NCBI RefSeq assembly: GCF_900156655.1
Contig: NZ_FTOG01000014.1
Span: forward strand, 1 to 64,000
Direction of reading: 5' to 3'
Source: Rhodobacter aestuarii
GTDB taxonomy: Bacteria > Pseudomonadota > Alphaproteobacteria > Rhodobacterales > Rhodobacteraceae
Length of the DNA stretch: 64,000 bases
Both the position numbers and the translations under genes were made by a program. Positions 44,192 through 53,410 of the stretch are shown piece by piece (position 1 is the first letter of the stretch; every line of letters begins with the position of its first letter). The notes under the pieces are model-generated. The model was not told the origin of the DNA, did not search any database, and saw only the letters and a list, made by a program, of their open reading frames with translations.

Positions 44192-46501
44192 TTAGCGCTT
44201 CTTCATTGCATCGAGCAGCGCGGCGCCAAAAGCGCCGGTGCTATTGCCCCCTTTGGGTCCGGCCTGCATCGGGCCCTTGCCTTTCGGGCCTTTGGGCTTG
44301 TCTGGCCCGCGCGCGGCGCGCTCTTCACGCGCCGAAGTGCCGCCGTCTTTGCGCATCGTCAGCCCAATGCGTTTGCGCGGCACATCCACTTCGGTCACGC
44401 GAACCTTCACCACATCGCCCGCTTTCACCACCTCATGCGGGTCTTTGACGAACCGATCCGCCAGTTGGGAGATATGCACGAGCCCATCTTGGTGCACGCC
44501 AATGTCGACAAAGGCGCCAAAGGCGGCGACGTTGGTGACCGTGCCTTCCAACTGCATGCCGGGTTTGAGGTCTTTGATATCTTCCACGCCATCGGCAAAA
44601 GCGGCGGTCACAAAGCTCGGGCGCGGGTCACGGCCCGGTTTTTCAAGCTCTGCCAGAATATCGCGGACCGTGGGCAGGCCGAAGGTCTCGGTGACAAAAT
44701 CCTGCGCGCGCAGCCGGGTGAGCGTGGCGCTGTCCCCCATCAGGCTGCGGATATCGCGCCCGCAAGCTTTCACGATCGCGCGGGCCACATCATAGGCCTC
44801 GGGGTGGACCGAGGAGGCATCCAGCGGCTCAACCCCGTCGGTGATGCGCAAGAAGCCGGCGCATTGCTCAAAGGCGCGCGGCCCAAGGCGGGCCACTTTC
44901 AGCAGTTCTTTGCGGGCCTTAAAGGCGCCGTTGCTATCACGATGCGCGACAATCGCTTCGGCGAGCCCCGGCCCGAGGCCCGAAACATGGGCGAGCAAAG
45001 GCGCCGAGGCGGTGTTGAGGTCCACCCCCACCGCGTTCACCGCATCTTCCACCACGCCTTCCAGTGCGCGGCCCAGTTTGGATTGGTCGACATCATGCTG
45101 GTATTGGCCCACGCCGATGGACTTCGGTTCGATCTTCACCAGTTCGGCGAGCGGGTCTTGTAGACGCCGCGCAATCGACACCGCGCCGCGCAGGCTCACA
45201 TCAAGCTCGGGGAATTCGCGCGCGGCCAGTTCCGAAGCGGAATAGACAGAGGCCCCGGCCTCCGACACCACCACCTTGGTGGGGGCTTTCACGCCAGCGG
45301 GCAAAAGCTTCAGCGTTTCGGCCACCATGCGTTCCGTTTCGCGACTTGCCGTGCCGTTGCCGATGGCGATCAGTTCCACCCCATGCGCCGTAATGAGCCG
45401 CATCAAAGCGGCCTGCGCGCCGCGCATATCGCTTTTGGGCGGGAAGGGGTAAAGCGTGTCGGTCGCCAAAAGTTTGCCTGTGGCATCGACCACGGCGGCT
45501 TTTACCCCCGTGCGAATGCCGGGGTCGAGGCCGAGCGTCGCCTTGGCCCCCGCCGGGGCGGCGAGCAACAGATCTTTGAGGTTGCGCGAGAAGACGCGGA
45601 TCGCTTCTTCCTGCGCGCGGCCACGCATGTCGGAGAGCAAATCCAGCATCATCGACAGGCTGAGTTTCACCCGCCACGTCCAGCCCGCCACTTTGCGCAG
45701 CCACGCATCTCCGGGGGTTTTGCCGCGTGCATCAAGCACAGCGGCCACCATCGCCTCGGCGCGGGCAACGCCCTCTTCATCGGGGCTGATGTCGAGCGTC
45801 AGCACCCCTTCATTGGAGCCGCGCAGCATTGCCAAAGCGCGGTGGCTTGGCACATCGGCCCACCGCTCGCGATGGTCGAAATAGTCGGAAAACTTCGCGC
45901 CTTTGTCCTGCTGGCCATCGACGACCTTTGCCGTCAGATAGGCTTCGCGGGTCAGGTAATCGCGCAAAGACCCAAGCAGTTGCGCGTTTTCGACAAGACT
46001 TTCCGCCACAATCTCGCGCGCGCCATTGAGCGCATCTTTCACCGTGGGCACGGCCTCGGAAATGTACCCCTCCGCCAAAGCTTCGGGTGTGGCGCTGCGA
46101 TCCGCCAAGATCGCATCCACCAGCGCGGCGAGCCCATTTTCCCGCGCGATCATCGCTTTGGTGCGGCGCTTGGGCTTATAGGGCAGGTAAAGGTCTTCCA
46201 GTTCCGCCTTGGTCTCGGCCTGTGCGAGCGCCTTGGCCAGATCATCGGTCATTTTGCCCTGATCGGAGATCGAGGAAATGATCGCCGCACGCCGGGCCTC
46301 GCGTTCGCGCAGATAATCCAGCCGCTCGGCCAGTTTGCGCAATTGCGTGTCATCCAGCCCCCCAGTCACCTCTTTACGATAGCGCGCGACAAAGGGCACC
46401 GTCGCGCCGCCATCCAACAGTTCAACCGCCGCGCCGACTTGGGCGGGGGTGGCACCAATATCTGTGGCGATAGTGCGGGCGATGCGGGTGGCGGTATCCA
46501 T
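44192..46501 (-). CDS. tex: Tex-family RNA-binding transcription accessory protein
   Basis: This 769-residue S1-containing protein has the Tex arrangement: an N-terminal helical domain ([21 protein letters not shown]), then an RNase H-like YqgF domain with [17 protein letters not shown] and [13 protein letters not shown]. The helix-hairpin-helix part follows ([24 protein letters not shown]), and an S1 domain near 655-725 ([31 protein letters not shown]). The last 40 residues are a Lys/Gly/Pro-rich tail. ATG 46501 with GGAGGA upstream is the start; the frame remains open far upstream, but that part is antisense to pepT. Bacterial Tex is linked to transcription and RNA metabolism. Confidence 0.95.
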   Translation of the reverse strand: MDTATRIARTIATDIGATPAQVGAAVELLDGGATVPFVARYRKEVTGGLDDTQLRKLAERLDYLREREARRAAIISSISDQGKMTDDLAKALAQAETKAELEDLYLPYKPKRRTKAMIARENGLAALVDAILADRSATPEALAEGYISEAVPTVKDALNGAREIVAESLVENAQLLGSLRDYLTREAYLTAKVVDGQQDKGAKFSDYFDHRERWADVPSHRALAMLRGSNEGVLTLDISPDEEGVARAEAMVAAVLDARGKTPGDAWLRKVAGWTWRVKLSLSMMLDLLSDMRGRAQEEAIRVFSRNLKDLLLAAPAGAKATLGLDPGIRTGVKAAVVDATGKLLATDTLYPFPPKSDMRGAQAALMRLITAHGVELIAIGNGTASRETERMVAETLKLLPAGVKAPTKVVVSEAGASVYSASELAAREFPELDVSLRGAVSIARRLQDPLAELVKIEPKSIGVGQYQHDVDQSKLGRALEGVVEDAVNAVGVDLNTASAPLLAHVSGLGPGLAEAIVAHRDSNGAFKARKELLKVARLGPRAFEQCAGFLRITDGVEPLDASSVHPEAYDVARAIVKACGRDIRSLMGDSATLTRLRAQDFVTETFGLPTVRDILAELEKPGRDPRPSFVTAAFADGVEDIKDLKPGMQLEGTVTNVAAFGAFVDIGVHQDGLVHISQLADRFVKDPHEVVKAGDVVKVRVTEVDVPRKRIGLTMRKDGGTSAREERAARGPDKPKGPKGKGPMQAGPKGGNSTGAFGAALLDAMKKR

Positions 46502-46606
46502 GCGTTCCTCCGATGCTGGAGGGGTGATGTAGCCCCCCCGCCCGCGCGGAGCAAGGCTTGACACTCCCGGCTGAGCGGCGCCCATTGCACGCATAAGGAG
46601 CCCCTC

Positions 46607-47842
46607 ATGCAAGACTATCATTCTAAACTGGAAACCCGCCTGATCCGCTATTGCGAGGTTGATACGCAAAGCGATGAGGAAAGCCCGACTTCGCCCAGCA
46701 CGGCGATTCAGCTCAACCTTGCCAAGATTTTGGCGCAGGAATTGGAGGCGATTGGCGCGCAAGAGGTGCATATCACCGATTACGGCGTGGTTTTGGCGAC
46801 CGTTCCCGCCACCGCCGAAGGCCCGGTGATTGGGATGCTGGCGCATATGGACACCGCACCGGCCTATAATGCGGTGGGGGTGAAGCCGCGCGTCATTCGT
46901 GGCTATAACGGCGGTGAGATCACTTACCCAGATGCGCCGGGTCTGGTGAACTCCCCCGCGCGCAACCCTTATTTGGGCGAGAAGGTCGGCCATGATCTGA
47001 TCACCGCCTCTGGCGCGACGCTTTTGGGGGCGGATGACAAAGCGGGCGTGGCCATTTTGATGACGTTGGCCGAGCATTTGATTGCCAACCCCGATGTGCC
47101 GCATGGCAAGGTGCGGCTTGCCTTCACGCCGGATGAAGAAATTGGCCGCGGTGTCGATGCCCGTCTGCCCGCCGATCTGGGCGCGGATTTCGCCTACACG
47201 CTCGATGGCGGCGCGGTGGGCGAGATCGAATATGAAAGCTTCTCGGCCGATGGGGCGAAGGTGAAGGTGGTGGGCGTGTCCACCCACCCCGGCACGGCCA
47301 CCGGCAAAATGGTCAATGCGCTGCATCTGGCCGCCAAAATCATCGACATGCTGCCGCAAGCCACGCAAACCCCCGAAGTCGTCGAGGGGCGCGAGGGTTT
47401 TTGGCACATCACCAATATTGCGGGCACGGCGGCAGAGGTCGAATTCTCGATCATCTTGCGGGACTTTGAGCTGGATGGCCTCGCTGCGCGGGGCGAGATG
47501 TTGCAGCAGGTTTGCGCGGCTGTGGCGGCCACTGAACCGCGCGCCACGATCACCTGCACGATCAAGCCGCAATATCGCAACATGCGCTATTGGCTTGAAA
47601 AGGATATGACGCCTGTCGATCTGGCGCGCGATGCCTGCCGTGATGCCGGGATCGAGCCTTTGTCGGTGCCGATCCGTGGTGGCACCGATGGGTCGCGGCT
47701 GACCGAAATGGGTGTGCCTTGCCCGAATATCTTCACTGGCATGCAAGACATTCACGGCCCGCTCGAATGGGTGTCTGTGCAAGATATGGCGGTGGCGACC
47801 GATGTTTGCCTGCGGCTGCTCACCCGTGCTGCCAAGGCATGA
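46607..47842 (+). CDS. pepT: Peptidase T (tripeptide aminopeptidase)
   Basis: This 411-residue M20 metallopeptidase removes N-terminal residues from tripeptides. The zinc and catalytic motifs are AHMDTAPA (first His and Asp), LGADDKAG (bridging Asp), [10 protein letters not shown] (catalytic Glu pair), YTLDGG and a C-terminal [10 protein letters not shown] with the last His. Internal [22 protein letters not shown] is the PepT substrate block. Full length. It is divergent from tex; both promoters must be within about 105 bp. Confidence 0.96.
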   Translation: MQDYHSKLETRLIRYCEVDTQSDEESPTSPSTAIQLNLAKILAQELEAIGAQEVHITDYGVVLATVPATAEGPVIGMLAHMDTAPAYNAVGVKPRVIRGYNGGEITYPDAPGLVNSPARNPYLGEKVGHDLITASGATLLGADDKAGVAILMTLAEHLIANPDVPHGKVRLAFTPDEEIGRGVDARLPADLGADFAYTLDGGAVGEIEYESFSADGAKVKVVGVSTHPGTATGKMVNALHLAAKIIDMLPQATQTPEVVEGREGFWHITNIAGTAAEVEFSIILRDFELDGLAARGEMLQQVCAAVAATEPRATITCTIKPQYRNMRYWLEKDMTPVDLARDACRDAGIEPLSVPIRGGTDGSRLTEMGVPCPNIFTGMQDIHGPLEWVSVQDMAVATDVCLRLLTRAAKA

Positions 47843-47877
47843 TCGGGGCGCTCGTTAAAGCTGAGTCTGATCTATAA

Positions 47878-47929
47878 CTATCAGGCCATTAAAGAAATTC
47901 TGATAGGGGCGCGACGGAAACGTCGCGCT
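47878..47929. repeat. Two adjacent inverted repeats upstream of the DUF4405 gene
   Basis: CTATCAG at 47878-47884 and CTGATAG at 47900-47906 form a 7-bp inverted repeat with a 15-bp gap. GCGCGACG-GAAA-CGTCGCGC at 47910-47929 is a perfect 8-bp stem with a GAAA tetraloop. The first may be an operator. The second could terminate pepT (poor T-tract) or belong to the leader of the next gene. Confidence 0.5.
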
Positions 47930-47997
47930 CCAACGTTTGGTTTGCGAAATCTCCCCAAGAGGGCAGCAAGCCCTCATCCATCAGAAAGACAGTGAAA

Positions 47998-48495
47998 ATG
48001 ACTTCCGCTCTTAGCCGTTATGCCACCCCGTTCATCACCGGGTTGTTCCTTGTCTCGCTTGTCTCTGGCGTGGCGCTTTTCTTCCATGTGGGCATGGGCA
48101 CCTTCCATGAAATGCACGAGATTTTGTCGATGGTGCTGATCGTGCCGTTTGTGCTGCATGTGTGGAAGAACTGGCGCTCGGTGGTGAATTACCTCAAACG
48201 CGCGCCGATGTGGATTGGTTTGGCCGTGTCGCTGTTGGTGGCGGTGCCCTTTGCGTTGCCGAGCTCGGGTTCCGAAGGCCGCTCGGGCCCGCCGCAATTC
48301 GCCATCGCGATGACGGTGCTGCAAAGCTCGGTTCAAGATGTTGCGCCGATTTTTGGCACCGATGGGGCAGGCCTTACTGCCAAGCTGACTGCGGCAGGCT
48401 TCACCGTGACGGACCCGAGCGAGAGCCTGATTGCCGTGGCCGAGGGCTCTGGCCAATCGGTTGAGGCGGTGGCGGCGGCGCTGGTCGCGCGCTAA
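47998..48495 (+). CDS. DUF4405-like membrane protein with conserved histidines
   Basis: This roughly 165-residue protein has about three transmembrane helices (about 10-32, 42-60, 72-90). Histidines near the membrane faces (FFHVGMGTFHEMHE and VLHVWKNW) resemble cytochrome b-type heme ligands. The C-terminal 65 residues carry two short repeated helix motifs (SSVQDVAPIFGTDGAGLTAKL and a GFTVTDPSESL turn). They may form a small soluble domain in the periplasm or cytoplasm. I place it in the DUF4405 group on this pattern; heme binding is an inference. ATG 47998 is used; GTG 47992 is possible. Confidence 0.72.
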   Translation: MTSALSRYATPFITGLFLVSLVSGVALFFHVGMGTFHEMHEILSMVLIVPFVLHVWKNWRSVVNYLKRAPMWIGLAVSLLVAVPFALPSSGSEGRSGPPQFAIAMTVLQSSVQDVAPIFGTDGAGLTAKLTAAGFTVTDPSESLIAVAEGSGQSVEAVAAALVAR

Positions 48496-48505
48496 TTATT
48501 GCGCC

Positions 48506-49354
48506 TTACGAAAGCCAAAGCCGCGCCAGCGCGGCTTCTGGTGTTTCGCGGCCGCCGTTTTCAACGCCCGCCTCCCAAAGCGCGGCCCCGGCGGCATAGG
48601 CCCCTGGGCTGAGCCCGCCCGCCTCGCATTGGCTGACCGCGCGTAGCCGTTTGCCTTGGGCAATCGCGCTGCGCAACACCGCCAAGATGGCCGGGTTATT
48701 CATCACCGTGCCTGCGCCAAAAACACGTAAAACCGCCCCGTCGAGCGCGTCGAGCATGGCGCCAAGCGCGCTTGCTGGCAGGCCGGGGGAAAGGCTTAGA
48801 ATCGCGAATTTTCGGTCTAGCGCAAAACGCTTCCGGGCGGGGGGTGTGCCGGGGTCTTGCGGTTGGCTGCGAAAGGCATCGGCGGCGTGGCTATCATGTT
48901 TCACCAGCCCTGCCGCGGGCAAAAGCCGCCCGTCAAAGGCCAAATCTACGCCGACGCCGGGGGCTTGGGCCGCCGCAAGCGCCAGATCAAGGTTGCGCTC
49001 TGCATCGCCACCTTGGCCCAAGGGCTGCATCGACCCGCACATCACCACACGCCGTCCGGCCCCCGCCAAAGCTTGCGAAAGCGCCGCGCCGGTAAACGCC
49101 ATCGTATCGGTGCCATGGGTCACAAGCGCGGGCAGGCCCGGATGCGCATCGAGCGCATCCAAAATCGCATTCCAATCGGCGGGGCCAATATCGGCGCTGT
49201 CGCGCAAAGGCGCAAAGACATGCGCTTTGAGCGCCACCCCTTCGGGTAGTCGCGCGGCAATGGCGGCCTCGACCAGCCCCGGTTCGGGGCGTAGCCCATG
49301 CGGCCCCGGCGCCATGCCGATGGTGCCGCCAGTATGGATCAGCAAGAGTGTCAT
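48506..49354 (-). CDS. Asparaginase
   Basis: This 282-residue enzyme hydrolyses asparagine to aspartate and ammonia. The two nucleophile regions are present: HTGGTIGMAP at the N-terminus (first Thr) and VTHGTDTMAF (Thr-Asp pair with the downstream conserved residues). MCGSMQP and VFGAGTVMNNPA match the family's substrate loops. There is no signal peptide, so it is cytoplasmic. It is shorter than type II periplasmic enzymes. Convergent with the DUF4405-like gene; its promoter lies in the long gap before opgG. Confidence 0.9.
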   Translation of the reverse strand: MTLLLIHTGGTIGMAPGPHGLRPEPGLVEAAIAARLPEGVALKAHVFAPLRDSADIGPADWNAILDALDAHPGLPALVTHGTDTMAFTGAALSQALAGAGRRVVMCGSMQPLGQGGDAERNLDLALAAAQAPGVGVDLAFDGRLLPAAGLVKHDSHAADAFRSQPQDPGTPPARKRFALDRKFAILSLSPGLPASALGAMLDALDGAVLRVFGAGTVMNNPAILAVLRSAIAQGKRLRAVSQCEAGGLSPGAYAAGAALWEAGVENGGRETPEAALARLWLS

Positions 49355-49744
49355 AGGGATGCATTGCCGCAGGCTTTGCGCTAACGCAAGCGGGACAAAA
49401 GGTCGGAAGCCTGTGAGAATCGGCCTGCTTTGGCGGGCATTTCGGGCGACTCATCCGCCCACACTTTCCGCCGCGTCAGGGCTTGCGCGGAAATCCGCTT
49501 GCCGCAGCGCCTGAAAACGGTTGATTATTGGGCGAAACCGGCCTTTGCAGGTGCAGAACGCGCAACTTCGTGCCTGTTACATGCCAAGATGCGCAACTTT
49601 GCGCCGAAACTTGCAAAGCTCCCTTTGTTTGACGGGAGTGTGACGCAATCTCTCTTGCCAGTTTTTAAGCGCTATGACTATAGAAACAGCAATTAGGCCG
49701 CGTTTTTGCGGGCTTTAGAACTATATGAGTTTGAACGAAAACAC
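49355..49744. other. Divergent promoter region, asparaginase / opg operon
   Basis: 390 bp without a gene I can support. The plus-strand ORF at 49430-49696 has no domain, ordinary shadow-like composition and no ribosome site. The part next to opgG (49620-49744) is AT-richer and is the likely site of the operon promoter. No perfect operator or riboswitch-like fold was recognised. Confidence 0.45.
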
Positions 49745-51388
49745 ATGCCTTCCGACCGTGCCAATCCCCCTCTCTGCTTGACCCGTCGCCACCTGCTGGC
49801 GTCGCTGTCTTCGGCTGCGGTTTTGGCCGGGGCTGGGCTTGTTCCGCAGCGGCTGAACGCGCAAGAGACCGCGCTGCCGGAAGTGCCTGCGGAGATCACG
49901 CCGCCTGCCGCGGTGCAGCGCCCGTTCAGCTTTGAAATGCTCACCGATGAGATGCGCGCGATGGCCGCTGCGGCCCCTGTGCCGCCCGCGACGTTGCCCG
50001 ACACGTTCCTGTCGCATCTTACCTATGATCATTACCGTCTGATCCGCTTCGATCCGGAGCGCGCGCGCTTTGCTGATGTCGAAAACCGCCGCTTCTTGCT
50101 GCATGCGTTCCATCTGGGCTGGCTCTTCAAAGAGCCCGTGCTGCTTTACGAGGTGAAAGACGGTGAAGCCCAGCCAATGGGCTTTGACACCGACGATTTC
50201 ATCTATGAGCGCGAAAGCCGCGCGAAAGTGCCCGAACATGAGCCGCTGCCGGGTGTGGCGGGCTTCAGGTTGCACACGCCGCTCAACCGCCCCGATCTTT
50301 TTGATGAATTGGTGGCTTTCCAAGGCGCGTCCTACTTCCGCGCTTTGGGGCGCAATTCGGCCTATGGGCTTTCGGCGCGCGGTCTGGCGGTCAATACGGG
50401 TCTTTCGGTGGCCGAGGAATTCCCGCGCTTTACCCGGTTCTGGATTCAGCGTCCCGAACCCGGATCGGAAGTGATCACGATCTGGGCGGCGCTTGAAAGC
50501 GACTCACTCACTGGAGCGTATAAATTCACCATCACGCCGGGCTTTGAAACGGTGATGGAAGTGACCGCGCGGCTCTTCTTCCGCGCTGATGTGCAGCAAT
50601 TGGGCATCGCGCCGCTGACCTCGATGTTCCTTTTTGCGGAGCGCAATCGGGCGGATTTTGATGATTTCCGCCCCAATGTGCATGACAGCGATGGGCTGGG
50701 GATTGTGCGCGCGGATGGTGATTTGCTCTGGCGTCCGCTCGCGAACCCGCCGCGATTGGCCTCGTCATATTTCTCGGAAACGGCGCCGCAGTCCTTTGGG
50801 CTTTACCAACGCGACCGTGAGTTCGACCATTACCAAGACGATGCGGCGCATTATGAAAAGCGCCCCTCTTGCGTGGTGGAACCCATCGGCGATTGGGGCA
50901 AGGGCGTGATCCGCTTGGTCGAGATCCCCTCCGATCTGGAAGTGAACGACAATATCGTTGCCTTCTGGATCCCCGAAACCGAGGCGAAAGCAGGCGAAAG
51001 CCGCGAGTTTTCGTATCGGCTGCGCTGGGGTGATCTTGAATTCGATCCGGCGGATGAACGTGCCCATGTCAAAGAGACCCGCGCGGGCGAAGGCGGGGTT
51101 TCGGGCGTGGAGAACACCGACGGCACCCGCAAATTCGTGATCGACTTTGTGGGCGGGCTGATGGACGCCCTGCCGCACGATGCCGCCAAGGACCTGACAA
51201 TCAATGCAAGTGCTTGGAATGGTGAAATTGTTACCAAAGTACTCTCTCGGAATACCACCGATGGCATCTGGCGGCTTGTGCTCGATGTTCGGCCCACGCG
51301 GGGCGATACGGTGGAACTGGCTGCCCATATCGCGGGTTATGGTCGCAAGCTGACCGAAACCTGGCTTTATCAATGGATCCACGCATGA
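49745..51388 (+). CDS. opgG: Periplasmic glucan biosynthesis protein OpgG/OpgD
   Basis: The 547-residue periplasmic protein has a Tat-type signal (TRRHLLAS, residues 14-21, cleavage near LNAQ). The large OpgG domain contains FSFEMLTDEMRAMA, FHLGWLFKEPVLLYEV, FRLHTPLN, ELVAFQGASYFRALG, YGLSARGLAVNTG and DFDDFRPNVHDSDGL, then a C-terminal Ig-like domain. It acts with OpgH in building osmoregulated periplasmic glucans, probably in branching or release of the backbone. Start ATG 49745 is chosen; a TTG at 49706 would add 13 residues. The stop overlaps the next gene in ATGA. Confidence 0.95.
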   Translation: MPSDRANPPLCLTRRHLLASLSSAAVLAGAGLVPQRLNAQETALPEVPAEITPPAAVQRPFSFEMLTDEMRAMAAAAPVPPATLPDTFLSHLTYDHYRLIRFDPERARFADVENRRFLLHAFHLGWLFKEPVLLYEVKDGEAQPMGFDTDDFIYERESRAKVPEHEPLPGVAGFRLHTPLNRPDLFDELVAFQGASYFRALGRNSAYGLSARGLAVNTGLSVAEEFPRFTRFWIQRPEPGSEVITIWAALESDSLTGAYKFTITPGFETVMEVTARLFFRADVQQLGIAPLTSMFLFAERNRADFDDFRPNVHDSDGLGIVRADGDLLWRPLANPPRLASSYFSETAPQSFGLYQRDREFDHYQDDAAHYEKRPSCVVEPIGDWGKGVIRLVEIPSDLEVNDNIVAFWIPETEAKAGESREFSYRLRWGDLEFDPADERAHVKETRAGEGGVSGVENTDGTRKFVIDFVGGLMDALPHDAAKDLTINASAWNGEIVTKVLSRNTTDGIWRLVLDVRPTRGDTVELAAHIAGYGRKLTETWLYQWIHA

Positions 51389-51600
51389 GTGCGCATACCC
51401 CCCATATCACCGCGCTTGCGTCCGAACACGTCTCGGGCGAAGCCCTGACTGCCGATGCGCTGATCGCCGGGCCTTGTGCCTTGCCCACAGCGCCCCTTGC
51501 CATGCCGCCGCAAACAATCGAGCACGAGCTTGGTTTCTTCCGGCGTTTGCTGGCCAGCCTGCATCCGCAAGCCGCGCCCTCTCCGGGCCCCGGTCTGTAA
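51385..51600 (+). CDS. opgI: OpgI, small protein of the glucan operon
   Basis: A 71-residue frame opens with ATG overlapping the opgG stop (ATGAG) and ends 4 bp before opgH. In Rhodobacter sphaeroides the operon is opgG-opgI-opgH-opgC, with opgI a small gene of unknown role, and this one fits by position and size. The sequence starts MSAHTPHITALASEH and has a helical EHELGFFRRLLASLHP segment near the end. It has no signal peptide or membrane helix and is rich in Ala and Pro. It is probably translated through coupling with opgG. Confidence 0.72.
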   Translation: MSAHTPHITALASEHVSGEALTADALIAGPCALPTAPLAMPPQTIEHELGFFRRLLASLHPQAAPSPGPGL

Positions 51601-51604
51601 CCTG

Positions 51605-53410
51605 ATGGCATCGCGCCTGATATCTCGCGTGGGGCTCTATGCTCTGCGCGCCTTAGCGCTAACCCTGAGCCTTGTGGCTGGGGGCGGCGCTTTTGTGCTG
51701 TTTTTGCAGTTTGGCGCGGCCGATGGGATCGATACGCTCGATATTGCACGGGCGCTGTTGATCTTGATCTCGACGCTTTGGTTGGCTTGGGGGGCGGTGC
51801 AGGCGCTGATCGGCCTGACCTCTGCTGCCCGGCCGCCCGCCTATGATCCGCATGGCCCCATTCGGGGCCGCACCGTGGTTTTGGTGCCGGTCTACAACGA
51901 AGACCCGCTGGTCACCTTTGCGCGGATCGCGGCGATGGATGCCTCTCTTGCTGCCACGGGTGACCCGGCTGAGGTGCATTTTGCCATTTTGTCTGACACC
52001 CGCAATGATCTGATCGCCGCGCGCGAAAAGCAGGTTTTCGCGCAATTGGTGGCAGAGCGGAACGGGGTCGGGCGGTTCTTCTATCGTCGCCGTGAACAAA
52101 ACACGGGCAAAAAAGCGGGCAACATCGAGGATTTCATCACTCGCTCTGGCGCCGCCTATGATTACGCGGTGATCTTGGATGCCGACAGCCTGATGGAAGG
52201 CCACACCATCTTGCAGATGATCCGCCGGATTGAGGCGGAGCCGCGCTTGGGGCTGTTGCAAACTCTGCCCAAAGTCATTCGCGCGCGGTCGCGGTTTGGT
52301 CGAGCGATGCAGTTCTCGGCCTCCTTCTTTTCGCCGATCTTCGCGCGTGGCCTTGCGATGATGCAGGGCGATACCGGGCCATTTTGGGGCCATAACGCGA
52401 TTGTCCGTGTGCGCGCTTTTGCCGAAAGCTGCGGCCTGCCCGCGCTGAAGGGCAAGCCGCCCTTTGGTGGCCATGTGCTCAGCCATGATTACGTGGAAGC
52501 CGCGCTTTTGGCGCGCGCGGGTTGGATCGTCCGGCTCGACGACGATCTGGGGGGCAGCTATGAGGAAGGCCCGGAAAACATCGTCGATCACGCCAAGCGC
52601 GACCGGCGTTGGTGCCAAGGCAACTTGCAACATGGCCGGATCATTGGCGCGCCGGGGCTGAAACCTTGGTCGCGTTTTGTCTTTGCCCAAGGGATCATGG
52701 CCTATATTGCGCCGCTGTTTTGGCTTGGCTTCATTCTGGCGTCGATCGCGGCCCCGCTTTTGGCGCCGAAGCCTGATTACTTCCCGATTCCCGATTGGCC
52801 GATCCCCTATTTTCCGCCCTCGGCGGCCTCTAAGGCGATTGGGCTAGCGATTGGCATTTTCGGGCTGCTGCTTTTGCCGAAGATTTTGATTGCGGCTCGG
52901 GCTGCGCTGAGCGGTGAGGCGCGTCGGTTTGGCGGCGCGGGCATTGCCTTTGCTTCCACCTTCGCGGAACTGCTGCTGTCATCGCTTACTGCACCGGTTT
53001 TGTTGATGTATTCTACACGTTCGGTGTTGCAGGTGCTGTTGGGGCGGGATGGGGGCTGGCCCACTAACAACCGCGGCGATGGCACGCTGAGCCTGAAAGA
53101 CAGCTTCGCAGCTTCGCATTGGATTGTGACCATCGGCCTGATTGGGCTTATGGCGACATGGACCTTTGCCCCCGGTCTGTTCTTGTGGCTGCTTCCCGTC
53201 GGCGTGCCGATGGTGTTGGCGCCGCTGATCCTTGTCTGGTCGTCGCGGCCTTCGCGGTCGCGGCTGATGGGGGTGCCTGCCGAATATGCCAAGCCCGCCG
53301 TTGTGGCGCTGCATGATGCGGTGCTCGATCGTTGGGCGCTTGATGCCGAACGCGCCGAGGCGGATGCCTCCGGCCAGATTTCTCAGGGAAGTGTCGCACA
53401 GAATGGCTAA
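51605..53410 (+). CDS. opgH: Glucan glucosyltransferase OpgH
   Basis: This 601-residue inner-membrane family 2 glucosyltransferase polymerises UDP-glucose into the periplasmic glucan backbone. Two N-terminal helices (about 10-35, 45-72) are followed by the catalytic domain: VPVYNED (95-100), ILDADSLMEG, SHDYVEAALL and DRRWCQGNLQH (the QxxRW-type motif). Several transmembrane helices form the C-terminal half. It is shorter than E. coli OpgH, which has an extended N-terminus. ATG 51605 lies 4 bp after opgI, and the stop overlaps the opgC start (ATGGCTAA). Confidence 0.96.
   Translation: MASRLISRVGLYALRALALTLSLVAGGGAFVLFLQFGAADGIDTLDIARALLILISTLWLAWGAVQALIGLTSAARPPAYDPHGPIRGRTVVLVPVYNEDPLVTFARIAAMDASLAATGDPAEVHFAILSDTRNDLIAAREKQVFAQLVAERNGVGRFFYRRREQNTGKKAGNIEDFITRSGAAYDYAVILDADSLMEGHTILQMIRRIEAEPRLGLLQTLPKVIRARSRFGRAMQFSASFFSPIFARGLAMMQGDTGPFWGHNAIVRVRAFAESCGLPALKGKPPFGGHVLSHDYVEAALLARAGWIVRLDDDLGGSYEEGPENIVDHAKRDRRWCQGNLQHGRIIGAPGLKPWSRFVFAQGIMAYIAPLFWLGFILASIAAPLLAPKPDYFPIPDWPIPYFPPSAASKAIGLAIGIFGLLLLPKILIAARAALSGEARRFGGAGIAFASTFAELLLSSLTAPVLLMYSTRSVLQVLLGRDGGWPTNNRGDGTLSLKDSFAASHWIVTIGLIGLMATWTFAPGLFLWLLPVGVPMVLAPLILVWSSRPSRSRLMGVPAEYAKPAVVALHDAVLDRWALDAERAEADASGQISQGSVAQNG

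Noticed and set aside
46502-47782. N-terminal extension of the tex frame across pepT
   Set aside because: The extended part is antisense to pepT and has no domain; ATG 46501 has a GGAGGA ribosome site and gives the normal Tex start.
49430-49696. 88-residue ORF before opgG
   Set aside because: No ribosome site, no domain and composition like other shadows.
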